NCBI GenBank assembly: GCA_030549495.1
Contig: JAUIRK010001043.1
Location: forward strand, 124,001 to 188,000
Reading direction: 5' to 3'
DNA from: Nectonema munidae
Taxonomy: Eukaryota > Nematomorpha > Nectonematoida > Nectonematidae
Length of the DNA stretch: 64,000 nt
Shown here: in pieces, positions 45,661-59,000 of the stretch
Layout of the letters: every line of letters starts with the position of its first letter
Numbering within the stretch: the first letter of the stretch is position 1
The notes under the pieces: generated by a model
What the model saw: only the letters and a program-made list of their open reading frames with translations
Told to the model about the DNA's origin: nothing
Database searches by the model: none
Made by a program: the position numbers and the translations under genes

Positions 45661-46605
45661 TGTAAACCTTACTTCCACGCGAGATTTCAATTAAATAAAA
45701 AATGTTGATGTAAAAAAGCAATAACTATTTCAAAAAAATATATAAATTTTTAAAATAAACATATTAAAGTTTAAACCAGGTTTTTAATTAAAATAAAAGG
45801 TATGCTTTAAGTTTATTCTTAGGTCGTATAGTAAACTTTATAGTCTTAAATAGAGATTTCTTTAAAAGTGGTCAAAATTAAGTTAAATCTAAAATGAAAA
45901 AAATTAAGTTAAATTTTTTTGTTTTCGCTTCTATACTTCTTAAACCGCTTCCTCATCTCAAAAACTAATTTTTTTGACTCTATTAATTCCATGAATTTAA
46001 ACAATAAACATTTTATCTTTATAAGTTTAAATAAGGAAACTCAATGATTTTTGATTTATAAGTTGTGTATTTCCTCTGATAACAATGGCAGTAATTTATA
46101 TATGTAGTTAGAGTTTGAAATACTTCATACTTTTAGAGCAAATAGTTTCTTTTCAAAAATTATACTCATAAATGAGGATGGAAAATAAAATATTCTGCTT
46201 TTTATTCAACAAAGAAAACATAAATACTTGATATAAGGAAAAGAGAAGGTGAAAATTTGTTTTTGTTTTCACTTTAACTAAAGTATTAAAAATGCTCTAT
46301 CTTTTGATATCGTAGAAAAATAAATGATTATTTAGATTCACACAAATGTGTATCAATGTTTAACAATTCAGTAAAAACAATGAAGATTAATGAAAAAAAT
46401 AATCTTCGCCAACAATCTACCTCAGTCAATCTTTGTAATCAGCATTTCATGAAATGACTAAATTTGTACTAATTACACAAATTGACTGATTACGCTGATT
46501 AAATATAACACGCACAAACATACGAAAAGCAAAAAATAATAAATTAAAATATTTTCAAATGAAACAGCTTTTGACACAAAATATGATGCGAATGAGTATG
46601 CATAT

Positions 46606-47045
46606 TCAAATGGTGAGAGTGTTTAAAGCAGCTATGAAATCTTTGTCTTCTTCATCCACGTTGAAAGGAGAATCGACAAAACTTTGAAAAGTTTCAATGC
46701 AAACCTTATCAACCTTGGAATTTGGTAGCATTGGTACTACGGGCGTAGGGACATGCCAGTCATCAAATCGATCAAATTCTTCGATGGGTGATGATTTCGC
46801 GCTGTCATCAGCGGGCACGTGATCAAAGTGGTGAAGAATGAAATTGGCATCGATCTCGACTTCGGAGCTGTTTCCCTTTAAACTTCGGTACTCGTCGTCC
46901 CCACTGCTGGACTCATCTTCGGGCTTGGCGAGTGTGACACAAACAACTTCATTTTCGTCGGATAGACATGAAAGCGTCTCATTCTCCACACCTTCTTCTT
47001 CTTCAAGCAAAGGCAGGTGACTTATGCTATACGCGTTTTCCATGT
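46606..47045 (-). CDS. DAB-like terminal exon f
   Basis: Acceptor TCTTTTAG|ACATGG, stop TGA at 46608-46606. Encodes MENAYSISHLPLLEEEEGVE.., a very acidic tail with SSSGDDEYRSLKG, EEFDRFDDW and a C-terminus ...DKDFIAALNTLTI. The upstream open frame beyond the acceptor is AT-rich intron. Confidence 0.8.
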
Positions 47046-50000
47046 CTAAAAGAAAAAAGGATTCAAACATCATGAAGCATTCAAGAGTCCAGAAATTGTT
47101 AAATATAAAAAATGGTGCTAGTACAGCAGCATAACGAATGGTAAATAAGAATATAAAAAATATTTTTTTATATTTACAATATTTAAAGCATTTTTTACTT
47201 TTTATAAAAGTGAGTATAAATTCCATTAAAAAGAAATAAATGATAAAATTTTGCGTTCAGGTAAAAATAACACATTCTTCTTAATTTTTCTGAAATCGCC
47301 ATAAAATAAAAAATAACTGATAAATTAATATGATGCAGTTATATGCGTATAACAATATCAACATTATAATTTAACATATATTATTATATACAGCTTAAAT
47401 AAGCTTTTAAAAGGAATTGCATTTAATTTAGTTAATGTGTGATTGAAAAAATTACATAGAGATTAATTTAATTTAAATGATATTTGTCGGGTAGTTAGTT
47501 GTCCATCAGACAGTTGTTCGGGTACCATAAAAAAGAGATAGTAATGACCAGGGCTTCGGAGCCGAAGTTGGAGCAGCAAATTTTTTTTACTAGGAGTCGG
47601 AGTCACAAATAACAAAAAAGCGGCTCCCTATGTCTTGCTCCAAGCGTATAATTCTTGATGTATCAAAAGCACGATTGTTACATATATAACCTTGAAATAC
47701 AAATAATAATAAGTTTTAGTTCATGTTCATACTTTATTTACAGAGAAAAAAAAGAGCTTTTTTTCTCTTTTTTTTTCTGAGCTCCGAAGCCGGAGTCACA
47801 GAATTTTGAGGCAACTCCGAAGCCCTGGTAAAATGATACCAAAATATTTCGAATTAAATATGCCCATTAACTCAATATCAATATTATGGGCGTAGAAAAA
47901 TTTATCTAGAAGCATGATATATACGGCGTTCTAACTCAAAATACCTTCACATGCTAAAGAGGGACATCCTAAAAGTTCACATATGTAGACACACACGCAT
48001 AGACATAGGAGCGCGCTAAATAAATCCTACTTTTCATAAAGACAAGGTAAAAATATATGCTAGATTTGCCAGATTCCATGTTTTTAATAATATTTTTAAA
48101 TGTATGAAATTGTGAAATAGTTAATAGATGTATCATATGAAGGAGACAAAAAACAAGAAATGAAATTCGACTTTATTATGGGAAAATTCATATCCTTTAT
48201 TTAAAGGCCCTCAGATAGCGGAGAGGGTCATATGCCCGATGACGACACTTTTTTGGGACTTTCAAATATAAAAAAATGTATACATTGAATCAAGAGCGGA
48301 ATCAGACGGGGTGGGGCAGTTGTTCCCTGTCAGATAAGCTTATGTTAACATTTTTTGAAACTTTTTAAATAAATTTCTAATTAAAAAAAATCAACCTCTT
48401 TAACTTCTATTAAAAACAATATTTAAGATTTATAAATTTCAGAAGTGAATTAAGGTATTATTCAAAACTTTTAGCTTTTGTCCCTCCTCCTTTAAAAATT
48501 TCTGATTTCCTCCTTGCAAGAAAAAGACCTCAATTGTTACAAATGAGAAAAAAACTTTTTTTTTAAGATTTGCTATCAATCCCTAATAGAATAGATTTTT
48601 TTTCGGTATCAAAATGACTTTAGTGATAGTACAACACATCTGAAGCCTGTGCATCATTTTGTAAGGTTATTCTTTAAAAATGCTATTTGAATTTCCCTAG
48701 AGAAGGTTAGTGCGTTAGTGTAGAATTAGCATTAGTGTCAGGGTTGAGATTAGGTTTAGTGTTCGCCCAATCGGACATACATACATTTATTGACAAACTA
48801 TATAAAGCCAACTTCTCCTCAAAGTTGGTGTAGTGGTGGACCTTCATACTGCAACTAAGCAGTGTGATGCTAATGGAGCTCTGGTGCCTTTTCGGTAATT
48901 TAGCCAGAGACACTTTATTCTATGTCTTCTACCACATGATAACACAGTCAAATGACAGGAATCGATGGAAAGTCATATCTCGAAGTGAAGCAAATGCACA
49001 GTAAATGGGTGCTGCTAAAGACGATGACGAGAAAAACAGCAGTATAGGCACCTGCTCACTATAAAGATACGCAACATCAAACACACACACACATAAACAC
49101 AGATAAATGAATCTTACACTTCTTTTCATAACATGGTTTCATCGTTGAAGCATCAGATATGCCCGTTTCTGAAGACAACGGTTGCTTGTCATTAAACATG
49201 GTCGTGCTTGTGTTTAAATAGCTTTTATTCACGAAGATATATTGACTACTAAATGGATTTGGTATTGATGGCTCATTTTGTGAGATCATGGTTTGATCGA
49301 GTGACACGACATCTTGACTTGCAAACCGTGGAAAAGGCTCAGAAGGTCTTGGTGGCAGACGAGGTTGGAAAAAGGAAGTGAAGTGATCATGCGCAAAGAG
49401 ATTGGGACAGAGAGAACTCGTGATTGGCTGGATCGGTGCTGGCGTAGAAGGAGGAAGCGGACACACATCATTTGAGTCATCATTATCATCACCACTGGAG
49501 TCTCCTCTTTTATTTCTTCCGCCCAACAACAACTCATCAACAACGAAAATATCGGAAAGAACGTTCTCTTCATCACCACTTTCTTCGGGTGCATTCGTAG
49601 ACGCGTAGTCGTCAGCATTCATTGTATTGCTGGAGGGAGAACCAAGAGGAGGAGTCCAAAAAGTTTCAAAGGAAGAGTTTGTGATGGGCGTGTCTACGTC
49701 ATTGACAGTTTTGAAGTCGAAGGTGGAGGAGGGAGTGAGATAGGGTGTAGACAAACTCTCATTGGTGTGAGAGCGAACCATTTCTGAAGAGCAGGGAAGA
49801 TCGAAGTTCACCGTTTTGATGTATGTCAGTTGTAGGGGTGTGGGTAGGAGTGGGGGATTTGATTCGTTTACACTCAAGTGATTGACACTTGATATCTTGT
49901 CGAAGACGTTGAATTGATCGTTATTGTTACTCTCATTTTTGACGTAGTTTTCGTAAAAACCAGTGGAAAGATTTTCGGATACAGACAGTGTTTGAGCAGC

Positions 50001-53000
50001 GCTATTGTGCGATCTATACGGATACTCTAAGAAATCATCCTAAACACAAGAAGAAAGAGATAACTCCTTGAAAAATTCTCTATCTTAACAGCAATACTTA
50101 CTACATGACAACTATTAAAACAAAGTAAACAAAATACTTTGTGATTCGAATTTGTGTTTAAATTTTTTTCCAATGAGGTTGCCAGATGTGGCGTTTTATA
50201 GTCCCTAGCGAACGGAATAGAAGGAGATTAATAAAAAATCCTCGTTTTTCATTCTTTTGCGTTTAGAGTATTTTTCATAGTATATTCACTTTTTCCAAGA
50301 CCATTTTTTCGCCGGTTTGATTATTTAAATATATGTCAATCTTACATAGTTATTTTTGTTACTTTTTCATATATCTTTTGCAGAGAAGTTTCTGGAACCA
50401 ATTGTCAAAGTTAGAAGATCGAGCGCTAATCTCCGTTTGTTCGTATCAATTAATGGTATTTTGATATTGTTGTTGTGATCAGTTATAATCAGTGCAATCA
50501 AAAGTTAATAAGTAAAGTGTTGTTGAAGGATCATTTATTTGAAATAGAAAGGAATAAACAAAAAAAGGTACAATTTTCGGACTAGTTTATTTTTACTTCA
50601 TAGCATTCTACAATATCTACGACATTAAGTATTTTGACTTGATAAAGACTCGTGGAGTCGAAAATTTGCGTATGGTAAAAAATAAATTTCTTTCAAAATG
50701 CATTTTTGCTTAGATCATTTAATTAACTGAAACGCCTTTTAGCGTTTAACTGCGATGATGAGGATACAACATACACATAGAGATATTTACATTCATACGA
50801 GAGATAGAGCGTATATAGAAACAAAACCTTTGACAGATATGCCCATTGAGGTGAAATAATTATAACAATTATAAAAACTTGTAAAAACAGGACACTTTAT
50901 TTATTGCTGATTTTGCTAACTAGTTTCGAAGTATATTCTCTTTTTTCAAAGCTAACCCTAACCCGTTACATCTCATTTTCCACTATTTTATCATTTATAT
51001 ATTTGCTTTGAAAAAGGAGTTTATACTACCAGTTTTTACAATTTTTTATATTTGTTATAAAGAGCGTATAGTTCAATTATAGTATTGTGTCAATTTGAAG
51101 TACGCTCTGAATAGAAAAGAAAAGAAGGGATTTAAAGAAGGGATTACAATCGCATCTGTGCTATTTCTGAGGGATGAAGAAGAGTATGCAGTTTGGTTGA
51201 AAAAGTCTGTATGTTGGGTGAACGGAATTTCAGAATTACTTCTCGAGAAGAAATCTTCGTTAAAAACCGCTCTGCCTTGGAAAGCACCAAACTTGTTCTA
51301 CGGCAAAACAAAAAGTATAGACAGGCACTGGTCACATGCATTCTAACATATAAGAGGCATTCTGTCTAAGACAAGCATGGGATATACGCATATTCACTTT
51401 GTCCCTTTAAACATGGATATTATCTACAAGTAGTATTGATTCATTGAAAGGAATCATAATAAGAATTTCATACTCTTATCGAATATTGCTAAAAATTAGA
51501 TTTATTATTCCAAATAGAGCATCCAATCAAGAGTAGAGAATTAACTCTTCTCACTACGTCACTTTGGGAAAACATGACTTCGTCGAAGAAATCTTAAAAT
51601 CGAGGTTTCGAGAATTTTTACAAAAATATGCGGGATGCTGGAAAATAAACTCTACTTTTGAGAAGAGAAAATGCATTATGCAAGAAGTAACGAAGTTTGG
51701 CATTAAACCAATGCAAGTAAACCCGGACCTACCTATTCCTACGTGAACCATAATTGATGTCCATGTATATATTTTTTATACCATTTTTAGTTCTATTTTG
51801 TTTTTTTTAATTCAATCGTGTATTATAAGAGAGACTAATTAGAATATAATTAAAAAAAGTCAATTTAGAATTGAAAGAAAACAAAATAGAACAATTAGTT
51901 AAAAAGATGAACTTTTATGTAAAATCAATCATCATTTTTAACGCATTTTGATCACGAAACATTCCAAAGCATTAAACACTTCCAAATATGTCAGTTTGGG
52001 GCTTATGAAAATCTTAGACGCATAAAAATGCTTAAAATGGAAGAGATGGATTGAAAAAGGAAATGCGTACATCAAAGTCTGGCTTTGTAGAAGAAGGAAA
52101 TGTGTTTTCTTTGAGGTAAAGTGAAGTTGTTTGAGGAAGAAATGGGGGTAGTGTTTGTTCTGGCTGCTGTTTACACTTTAAATTTTTGACATAGAGGAAT
52201 AGATCATGAATAGAATTTACTATTGATTCACACTAAAAAAAATCACAAAAATTATAAAGCTAATTTCCTTTAACGGATTTTTTTATTATTAGATATCGAC
52301 TCTGGCTCGCGTTCCGCCTGATAAATTAGTGCTATGCAATTTATAGAATTTTTGCAATATCTTTATGAGAAGAAGATGGGCAATTATTTGTTTGTTGAAG
52401 CACTAAAAAATTGTTCTACACGTGAGCGAAAAAAGTGCTACTTTTAGATTTTTTTTTATAAAAAAACTGCAAAATAATTTTGGAGCAAGTGGACGTTCCA
52501 CCACCAATGCCATCCGGCTTCGTGTCCAATTCAGAATTGGACAAGATCTTGGGACCAACCTCTCCCGAAATCGAACGTCCAGGCCCAGTGCCGTTTCGGA
52601 GCGAAGATCTCCCTCAAATTGACGTACTCCTACCCGAGAAGGCAGAATCTCCAGAAGATATGCTTCGTTTTATAAATTGGTATCTTAACAATAAAAATGT
52701 GCATCCCCTAAGGAGTGGCGCCGAATATTTACTGCCCGCCTTTCGGATACTCCAGAGGAAATAATCGAAGACGATAGCAATTACCCGGATTCCGGGTATG
52801 GCAGTGGACAGGGAGTGGAAATCCAAGAAAACCTCCCGAAACGGTCAAAGACAAAGTACCACCCTCAGAAGAGGGAATACAAGAACCAACGAAAGACAAA
52901 GACCAAGGTCAAATTGAGTCAATCCTAGACTTAGCAAACCTAGAAGAATTGACACAGCAATTCCAACTAGACACCAAATCACTTTGCCTACCTAAGAATC

Positions 53001-56000
53001 CTAAATTTCAAGTAACGTCCCCGTTATTCCAAGCACCCAAGGGACTCAGAAATAAACAAGTTACCCGTATCCTAGAACAGGGCTATAGGCCCATACTTAA
53101 AGGCAACACCAAATTTGGAAAAGTATCCAATTTTTTACTAGCCCCAAGACAACAAAGAGATTTCATCTCACAAATGGTACTAACCAAATGAGCAGAACTT
53201 AAAATCATCTCGGCAATAGAAAATCCTAGGATTATCAGTCCCTGCTTCATCGTACCAAAAACTAATGGAGGAACTAGATTAGTGGCCAACTTTACTTTCT
53301 CCAAAGAAATTTTCAAACTACCAAAATTAAAACTTGTCGCCTCCTTTCAACTGAAATTTATTGTAAGAAAATATCAATGAGCCATGAGATTAGATTTAAA
53401 AGACGCTTTCTACGGAATCAAAATTCACACAGAATGGCAAGACCTCCTCTGTATCCGAAGCCAGAAGCACAAAATATTCGCCTTCTCACGTCTACCCATG
53501 GTGGCAAATTTTTCCCCAGCCGTTCTCCAAGGAGTCCTTAGCTCCTTCAAGGGAGTTTTCTTTGAAAGATTTCCAGAAGCAAAAATCCAAATCCTACTAT
53601 ACCTTGACGACTTCCTTTTCCTCGGCACGACATATAATCTCACTCTTAAATGGGGAAAATAATTCATCCTCTTCCTAGAAGATAATTAACAAAGAAAAAT
53701 CAGTAACCAATCCAACACAAATCCTGACATTCCTAGGAGCCAAATTAAACCTATGCAAGCATACCATGGCCATCCCAGAGAAAAATAAGGCCCTTGTCGT
53801 TAAAGCAATCACGTCTTGATCCTCGCAGCCCTATCCAAATGGGTTCCATCACTAAAATGGAAGCAACGAATCTTAGGAGTGATTAGCTATTACCTAGGAA
53901 CTCTAACACATTGGCCAAGACTTTTCTCATAAGGATTTAAAGTCCTGGAAGAAACAATGAACCCACAGATTATATCCTTCCTAGTCAGGGAAGCATGGAA
54001 CACCATTTTTTCAGAATGGGAAATGTATTCTCCAAGGCGAAAGGAACTCTAAACGTAGATGCCTCCTTCGTAAGATTGGGTTTCTACCTCGAAGAATCTT
54101 CCACAATCATTAATATTTCCCAAGGGAATTGGGAAATTGCTGATCTAGAACTCCTAGCAATCATTATCCTTTGGCCTTGGAGAATACATTTCCCATTCTG
54201 AAAAAAATGGTGTTCCATGCTTCCCTGACTAGGAAGGATATAATCTCGAGAAGGATGGTGATAATGAAGATGAAATGAGAAAGACGACTAACTGATTTTT
54301 CGGATTTGAAGCCAAAGTACCTAGGCAAACTCTCTTCATCGAGGGAAACGATGTAGCCAAAAGAGCGAGCATCATCACTATCCTTGGAAACAAATGAAAT
54401 TCTTCGCACAGTGTGATTATGCAAAACATTCTAAAAAAGTAAAAAAAAAACTATTAATTAAGAGTAAACAAGTGATTGCAATTCCGCCAACAAACGCTTT
54501 ATCAAACGAACTTCTATGAGAAAAAGAAGTAAAAAGGAGAATCGTTAAAAGATGATACTGGACTTCGATAACTCAAGGTCTTGGGTTCGATCCAGCATCA
54601 AGCCCACTTTTTCATCACAAGCGACGCAATTGTCCCATCTCGATAAAACAAAACTGCGAAAAGTGAAGCAAGTGGTGAAGCATGCGTATTTTACATTTTG
54701 TTTGGAATTATACGATTCAGCAAAAAGCGCTATAATTTTTTTACTACATTCATGTAAACGTCTTTTAACTGTGAAAAATAAAAATTATTTTTGTATCACT
54801 TTGAAAAATTAAATGTATTTTTTTGTCTTATTATTGAAACTTCTTGAAAAATAAAAGGGCAAACTAGTAGGCAATAGTCCGAGAATAAATTCTCTAATAG
54901 CCAATTCTCCTAGCGCCATTTCACAGTTTTAACCTTTTGAAAACAATCACGTAAAATTAAACTTAAGCTAAATCAATCGCCTTTTTGTTTATTTGAGTTT
55001 CAAAGGCACACGATGTTAAAAGTAGATATAAAACGCCGCTACTAGAGAGCTTTGAACTGACACCACTTTTATACACTGATCGATTATAAAATCAATATTT
55101 CCTGCATGTTTGTTGATATCTTCTCCTTAAGGTAGTCTCTATCAAGAGAGAAAGAACATCAAACTGAAGTATGAAAGTGCATCGAATGATGAAGAGCTAT
55201 TTTTGATGAGAACACTTAAACTCATTCCAACACTCAAGTGTAGTTTGTAGATTTCATCAGTTACTTCCTCTTTCAGAGACAATTGAACAATTTCAGTTCT
55301 GAGTTTGTTTCCAAAAACGTTAAAGTTTTTTTTTAAGAAAAGTTTACAAAAAAATAGGTTTACGCGTTTAATCCAAAATTTTAAATTCACAATATGCTGA
55401 TTCGTTTGTAAGTTTAGTGTATTTTAACGTAATACGTGGCTAATCCAGCACCTTCCGAGTCCAAATGATGTTCTAGATATCTGACTTTAAAAGCTTATAC
55501 TTATATTGAAAATAACGTTTTAATATTTTCTTTTGAAGTTTATAGATTTTAACAGGTAGTTCGTCTTCGAGAGACAATTCAACAATTTTTCACTTGCAAA
55601 GGAAGACTCCAGAGCACTTGTCCGTTAAATTTTGGCTCAAACAAGAACCTCAGTGTAGAGAAATACATAGGTACAGCTCAGGGGCGCACATCCTCAAAAT
55701 TATTGGGTGGCGAAATTTTTTTTTGCAATTTTCAAAATTAGTGGTCTGGAAATACCACAGGAGACCAAATATTCAAGCAATCATTTAAAATACAGTGTAT
55801 TCAGCGATATCTAAAGTCCTAAATTTATAAAACTACTTTATATTTTTTTTTACAAAATTGGTGAATTTAAATATTATACTTCCAGCGAAAATATTTCAAT
55901 TAAATTTGCATATCGAATATAGTGCGCAGAAAAAATGCCCCCAATTAAAAAGTAGGAAAAAATGCCCCAATTAAAAAGTAGGAAAAAATGCCCCCAGTAA

Positions 56001-59000
56001 AAATGTCCCGAAAAAAATGCCCCAATTTAAAATTAGGAAAAAATGCCCCAACACAAAAAATTATTAATTAAAATTTTTAAAAAAGATATGTCAAATAAAG
56101 ATTTTTGTAAAAAAAAAAGTTAACTTTTCATCTAAAATTTAATTAAAGTAAATTAAAAAACTCAGCATACGACAATTTTTTAAATACAAAATTTTTTTTA
56201 TAAAACAGCAAATATTTTTGGACTTTGTGTGTATCAGAACACTTTCTAAATCTAATTTGTATTTTAACTGATTTTAAGAACACATTCCCACAAATCTGTA
56301 CCTTTGCTATTGTTTTCAAGAACTTTATAAAGAAAAAACCCTATAGATTAAGAAATTTTAGAAATTTAGCCTTTCAAAACGGTACCAAATAAAAATATTT
56401 ATATAATTACCCGGCCGCTCGTCCGGTTGCCCCGGGCTTCTCCCTCCCCTTCCTTCCGTTTTAAACAAACCGTTTTGCCCGTGTTTGTTGCTTAATTTGC
56501 GATACAAGAGAAGAAATCAAATCGAGAATCTCAATCACCAAAGGGGGGCGAAGTTTGGGAGGTGGGGGTTTTTGTTTTTGTTTTGTTTTTGTTTGTTTTT
56601 TTGTTTGCAATAAATCGGGGGTTTGCGGGGGATGGTTGTTGTTAAATTTCGTCTTGGCGGGGTGCGGGTACCCCGGGTTCTCTCTGGGGGTTGTTGCCCG
56701 TGCGGAAAGAATGGGGGTCGGGGGTCTGGGTGCGGGGGGTGCCGAGATAGGGGGTGGGGGGTCCGTGGTTGGATTATCTTACTTTGGAGGTTTTCACCTT
56801 TTCGAAATTTTTCTTCAATTTTTGAATTTTTGCTTTGGTTTATTTTTGCAAACAAAAAATTCGCAGTGAAAATTTCTTTAAAATAAAATTCATTTGTTCT
56901 TTTTGCTCCTCTTCATTTTTGGAAAAATTGTTAAATTTTTGTCTTTTCTTTCTTGAATTTATATGAAATAAAAAATTTTTCCAATTTTTTTCGATCAAGT
57001 AACAACCTTTTGGGTAAAGAGTAAAAAATTTATTTATAAAAAAAAAAAAATGTTTATAAAATCTAAAAATAAATAGTGCACTTTCCAACAAACTTGTCTT
57101 CGTCTCTTTTTACTAAAATAATTTTAATTTATTAGAAAATTATTGCAATAAAAAAAGGTTATTTATAAAAATAAATATACTATTTTATAAAAATTAAAAT
57201 AATTTAGATTCTGAGAGTAGAGTCTTTATATTGTGTGGAATTGTCCATATATATAAATTTTCCTATAGGGTTTATTTTAAAATTCTTATCTGTATTATGG
57301 TTTGAATAAAAAAAAGTTTTCTTAATTTTGTTAGTATGTTTATAAAAAATTTTAAATTTTTAAAATTATTGATAAAAAAGGTTTTTTAAAAAAGAAAATA
57401 CTATTTTATAAAATTAAAATAATTTAGTTCTAGAGTAGGTCTTTATAATTGTGTGGAAATTGTACTATATATAAAAATTTGTCCTATAAAGGTTTAGTTT
57501 AAAATATCCCTTATCTGCTATTATGTTTGGAATAAAATAAAAGTATTTCTTAAGTATTGTGTATAGTATGTATTCTACTAAAAAATTTAATTTGTTTGCA
57601 TGATGATTTTGTTGGAATTAAAGTTATAGTTTTATATTTGACTAGATTTAGTAACCTAAATAAACTAGCCTGGTAAATAAAGGTGTAAAGATGTGGTGTG
57701 GTTGGGTAGATTCCTGTCAAAAGATTTTTTTTTCTTATATTTTTATTATATGTGTTTTTCTGTGGTTTTAATCTTTTAAAATTAAGGTTTTCTACTATAA
57801 TTATTTAAAAATTTTATGATTTTCTTAAATATTTAAATTTATTAAAAATATTTTGTATTATTAAAAAGTAAAAATAAATATTAATTTTGATTTTATTTAT
57901 TTTTTAAAATTTAAAATATTTGTTTGTGATTAAATTTTGGAATATATTAATCTTTAATTATTGTATTTTTTGAAACTAGATAAAAGTTGTGTTAAGGGTT
58001 TTGGAAATAAAATATATTTATTTGTAAATTATTTTCAGTTTAATTTTTGTATTTTTCCTTTAAAAATATTTTAATTTATTAAAAAATTATATGTGTATAT
58101 GAATAAAAATAAAAAATATATATTAATTTTGAATTTTCTTCACTATGAAATTTTAAAATGTAAATTATTTTTTGTGATATAAAATATTGAAATATTATTA
58201 ATTAAGAATTATTATTATTGGTATTTTTTGAAACTAGTAAAATTGTTAAAAAAGAGTTTTGGAAAATGATATATTTATTTGTTCTTATGTTAAAATATTT
58301 TAATGATATTTTTCATTAATTTTTTAAAATCTTCATTATTTAAAAAAAGGTGGTGTATTTTTAAAATTTAGAAATTTTTAGAAAGTATTTATTAAAATTT
58401 TTAAAATTTTGAAAATAATTTTCTGTTGTAAGTATTTAATGTATATATATTAAAAGAAATATTGAAAAAAGTTGAATTCTTTCTTCAAATAAAAATAAAA
58501 ATTTAAAAAGTAGTATTGGTATGTTTTATTATTTTTTATTTTTATATTATAAACATTTCATATATATTTTTATGAAATAAAATGAATTTCAAATTAATTT
58601 TTTGATTTTAGGTAGAATTTTGAAATGTGTTCATATTTTAAATATTTTTAAAATTATTTTATATTTTTTTTAATTAATTTAATATTAAGTCGGTGTTATT
58701 TCAGTGAAAAAAAATCCTAAAAATCATAAATTAGGGGGGGCGGTGTTTCCTACTTTTTAATTGGGGGAATTTTTACCTACAACAATCGAATATACACTAG
58801 TTTAAAAAAATCCAAAAATGTTAGGGGATAGAATAGGCTTTTCATTTGAAAAATGAAGTAGTCTACCAGGCACATTACAGGAATTGATGAAAGGATATTT
58901 GATGCATAGAGAAAACAAATAACTGAAGGTTGGGTAGTTTTATATGAGTGAATGTAGTCTAAAGGCAAAGAGTCTACTAGACACCTTATGATGTTTATAT

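Larger units (their letters stand above)
55922..58784. mobile_element. 2.86-kb inverted-repeat element with 10-bp target duplication (MULE-like?)
   Basis: Left end GTGCGCAGAAAAAATGCCCC continues CAATTAAAAAGTAGG. The right end, read inward, has AAAAATTCCCCCAATTAAAA and AGTAGGAAA. The flanks ATCGAATATA (55912-55921 and 58785-58794) are identical over ten bases. A 9-11-bp duplication points to a Mutator-like element, though no transposase is present. Subterminal copies of AAAAAATGCCCC recur about five times near the left end. It is nested in the 5.5-kb hAT insertion. Confidence 0.78.
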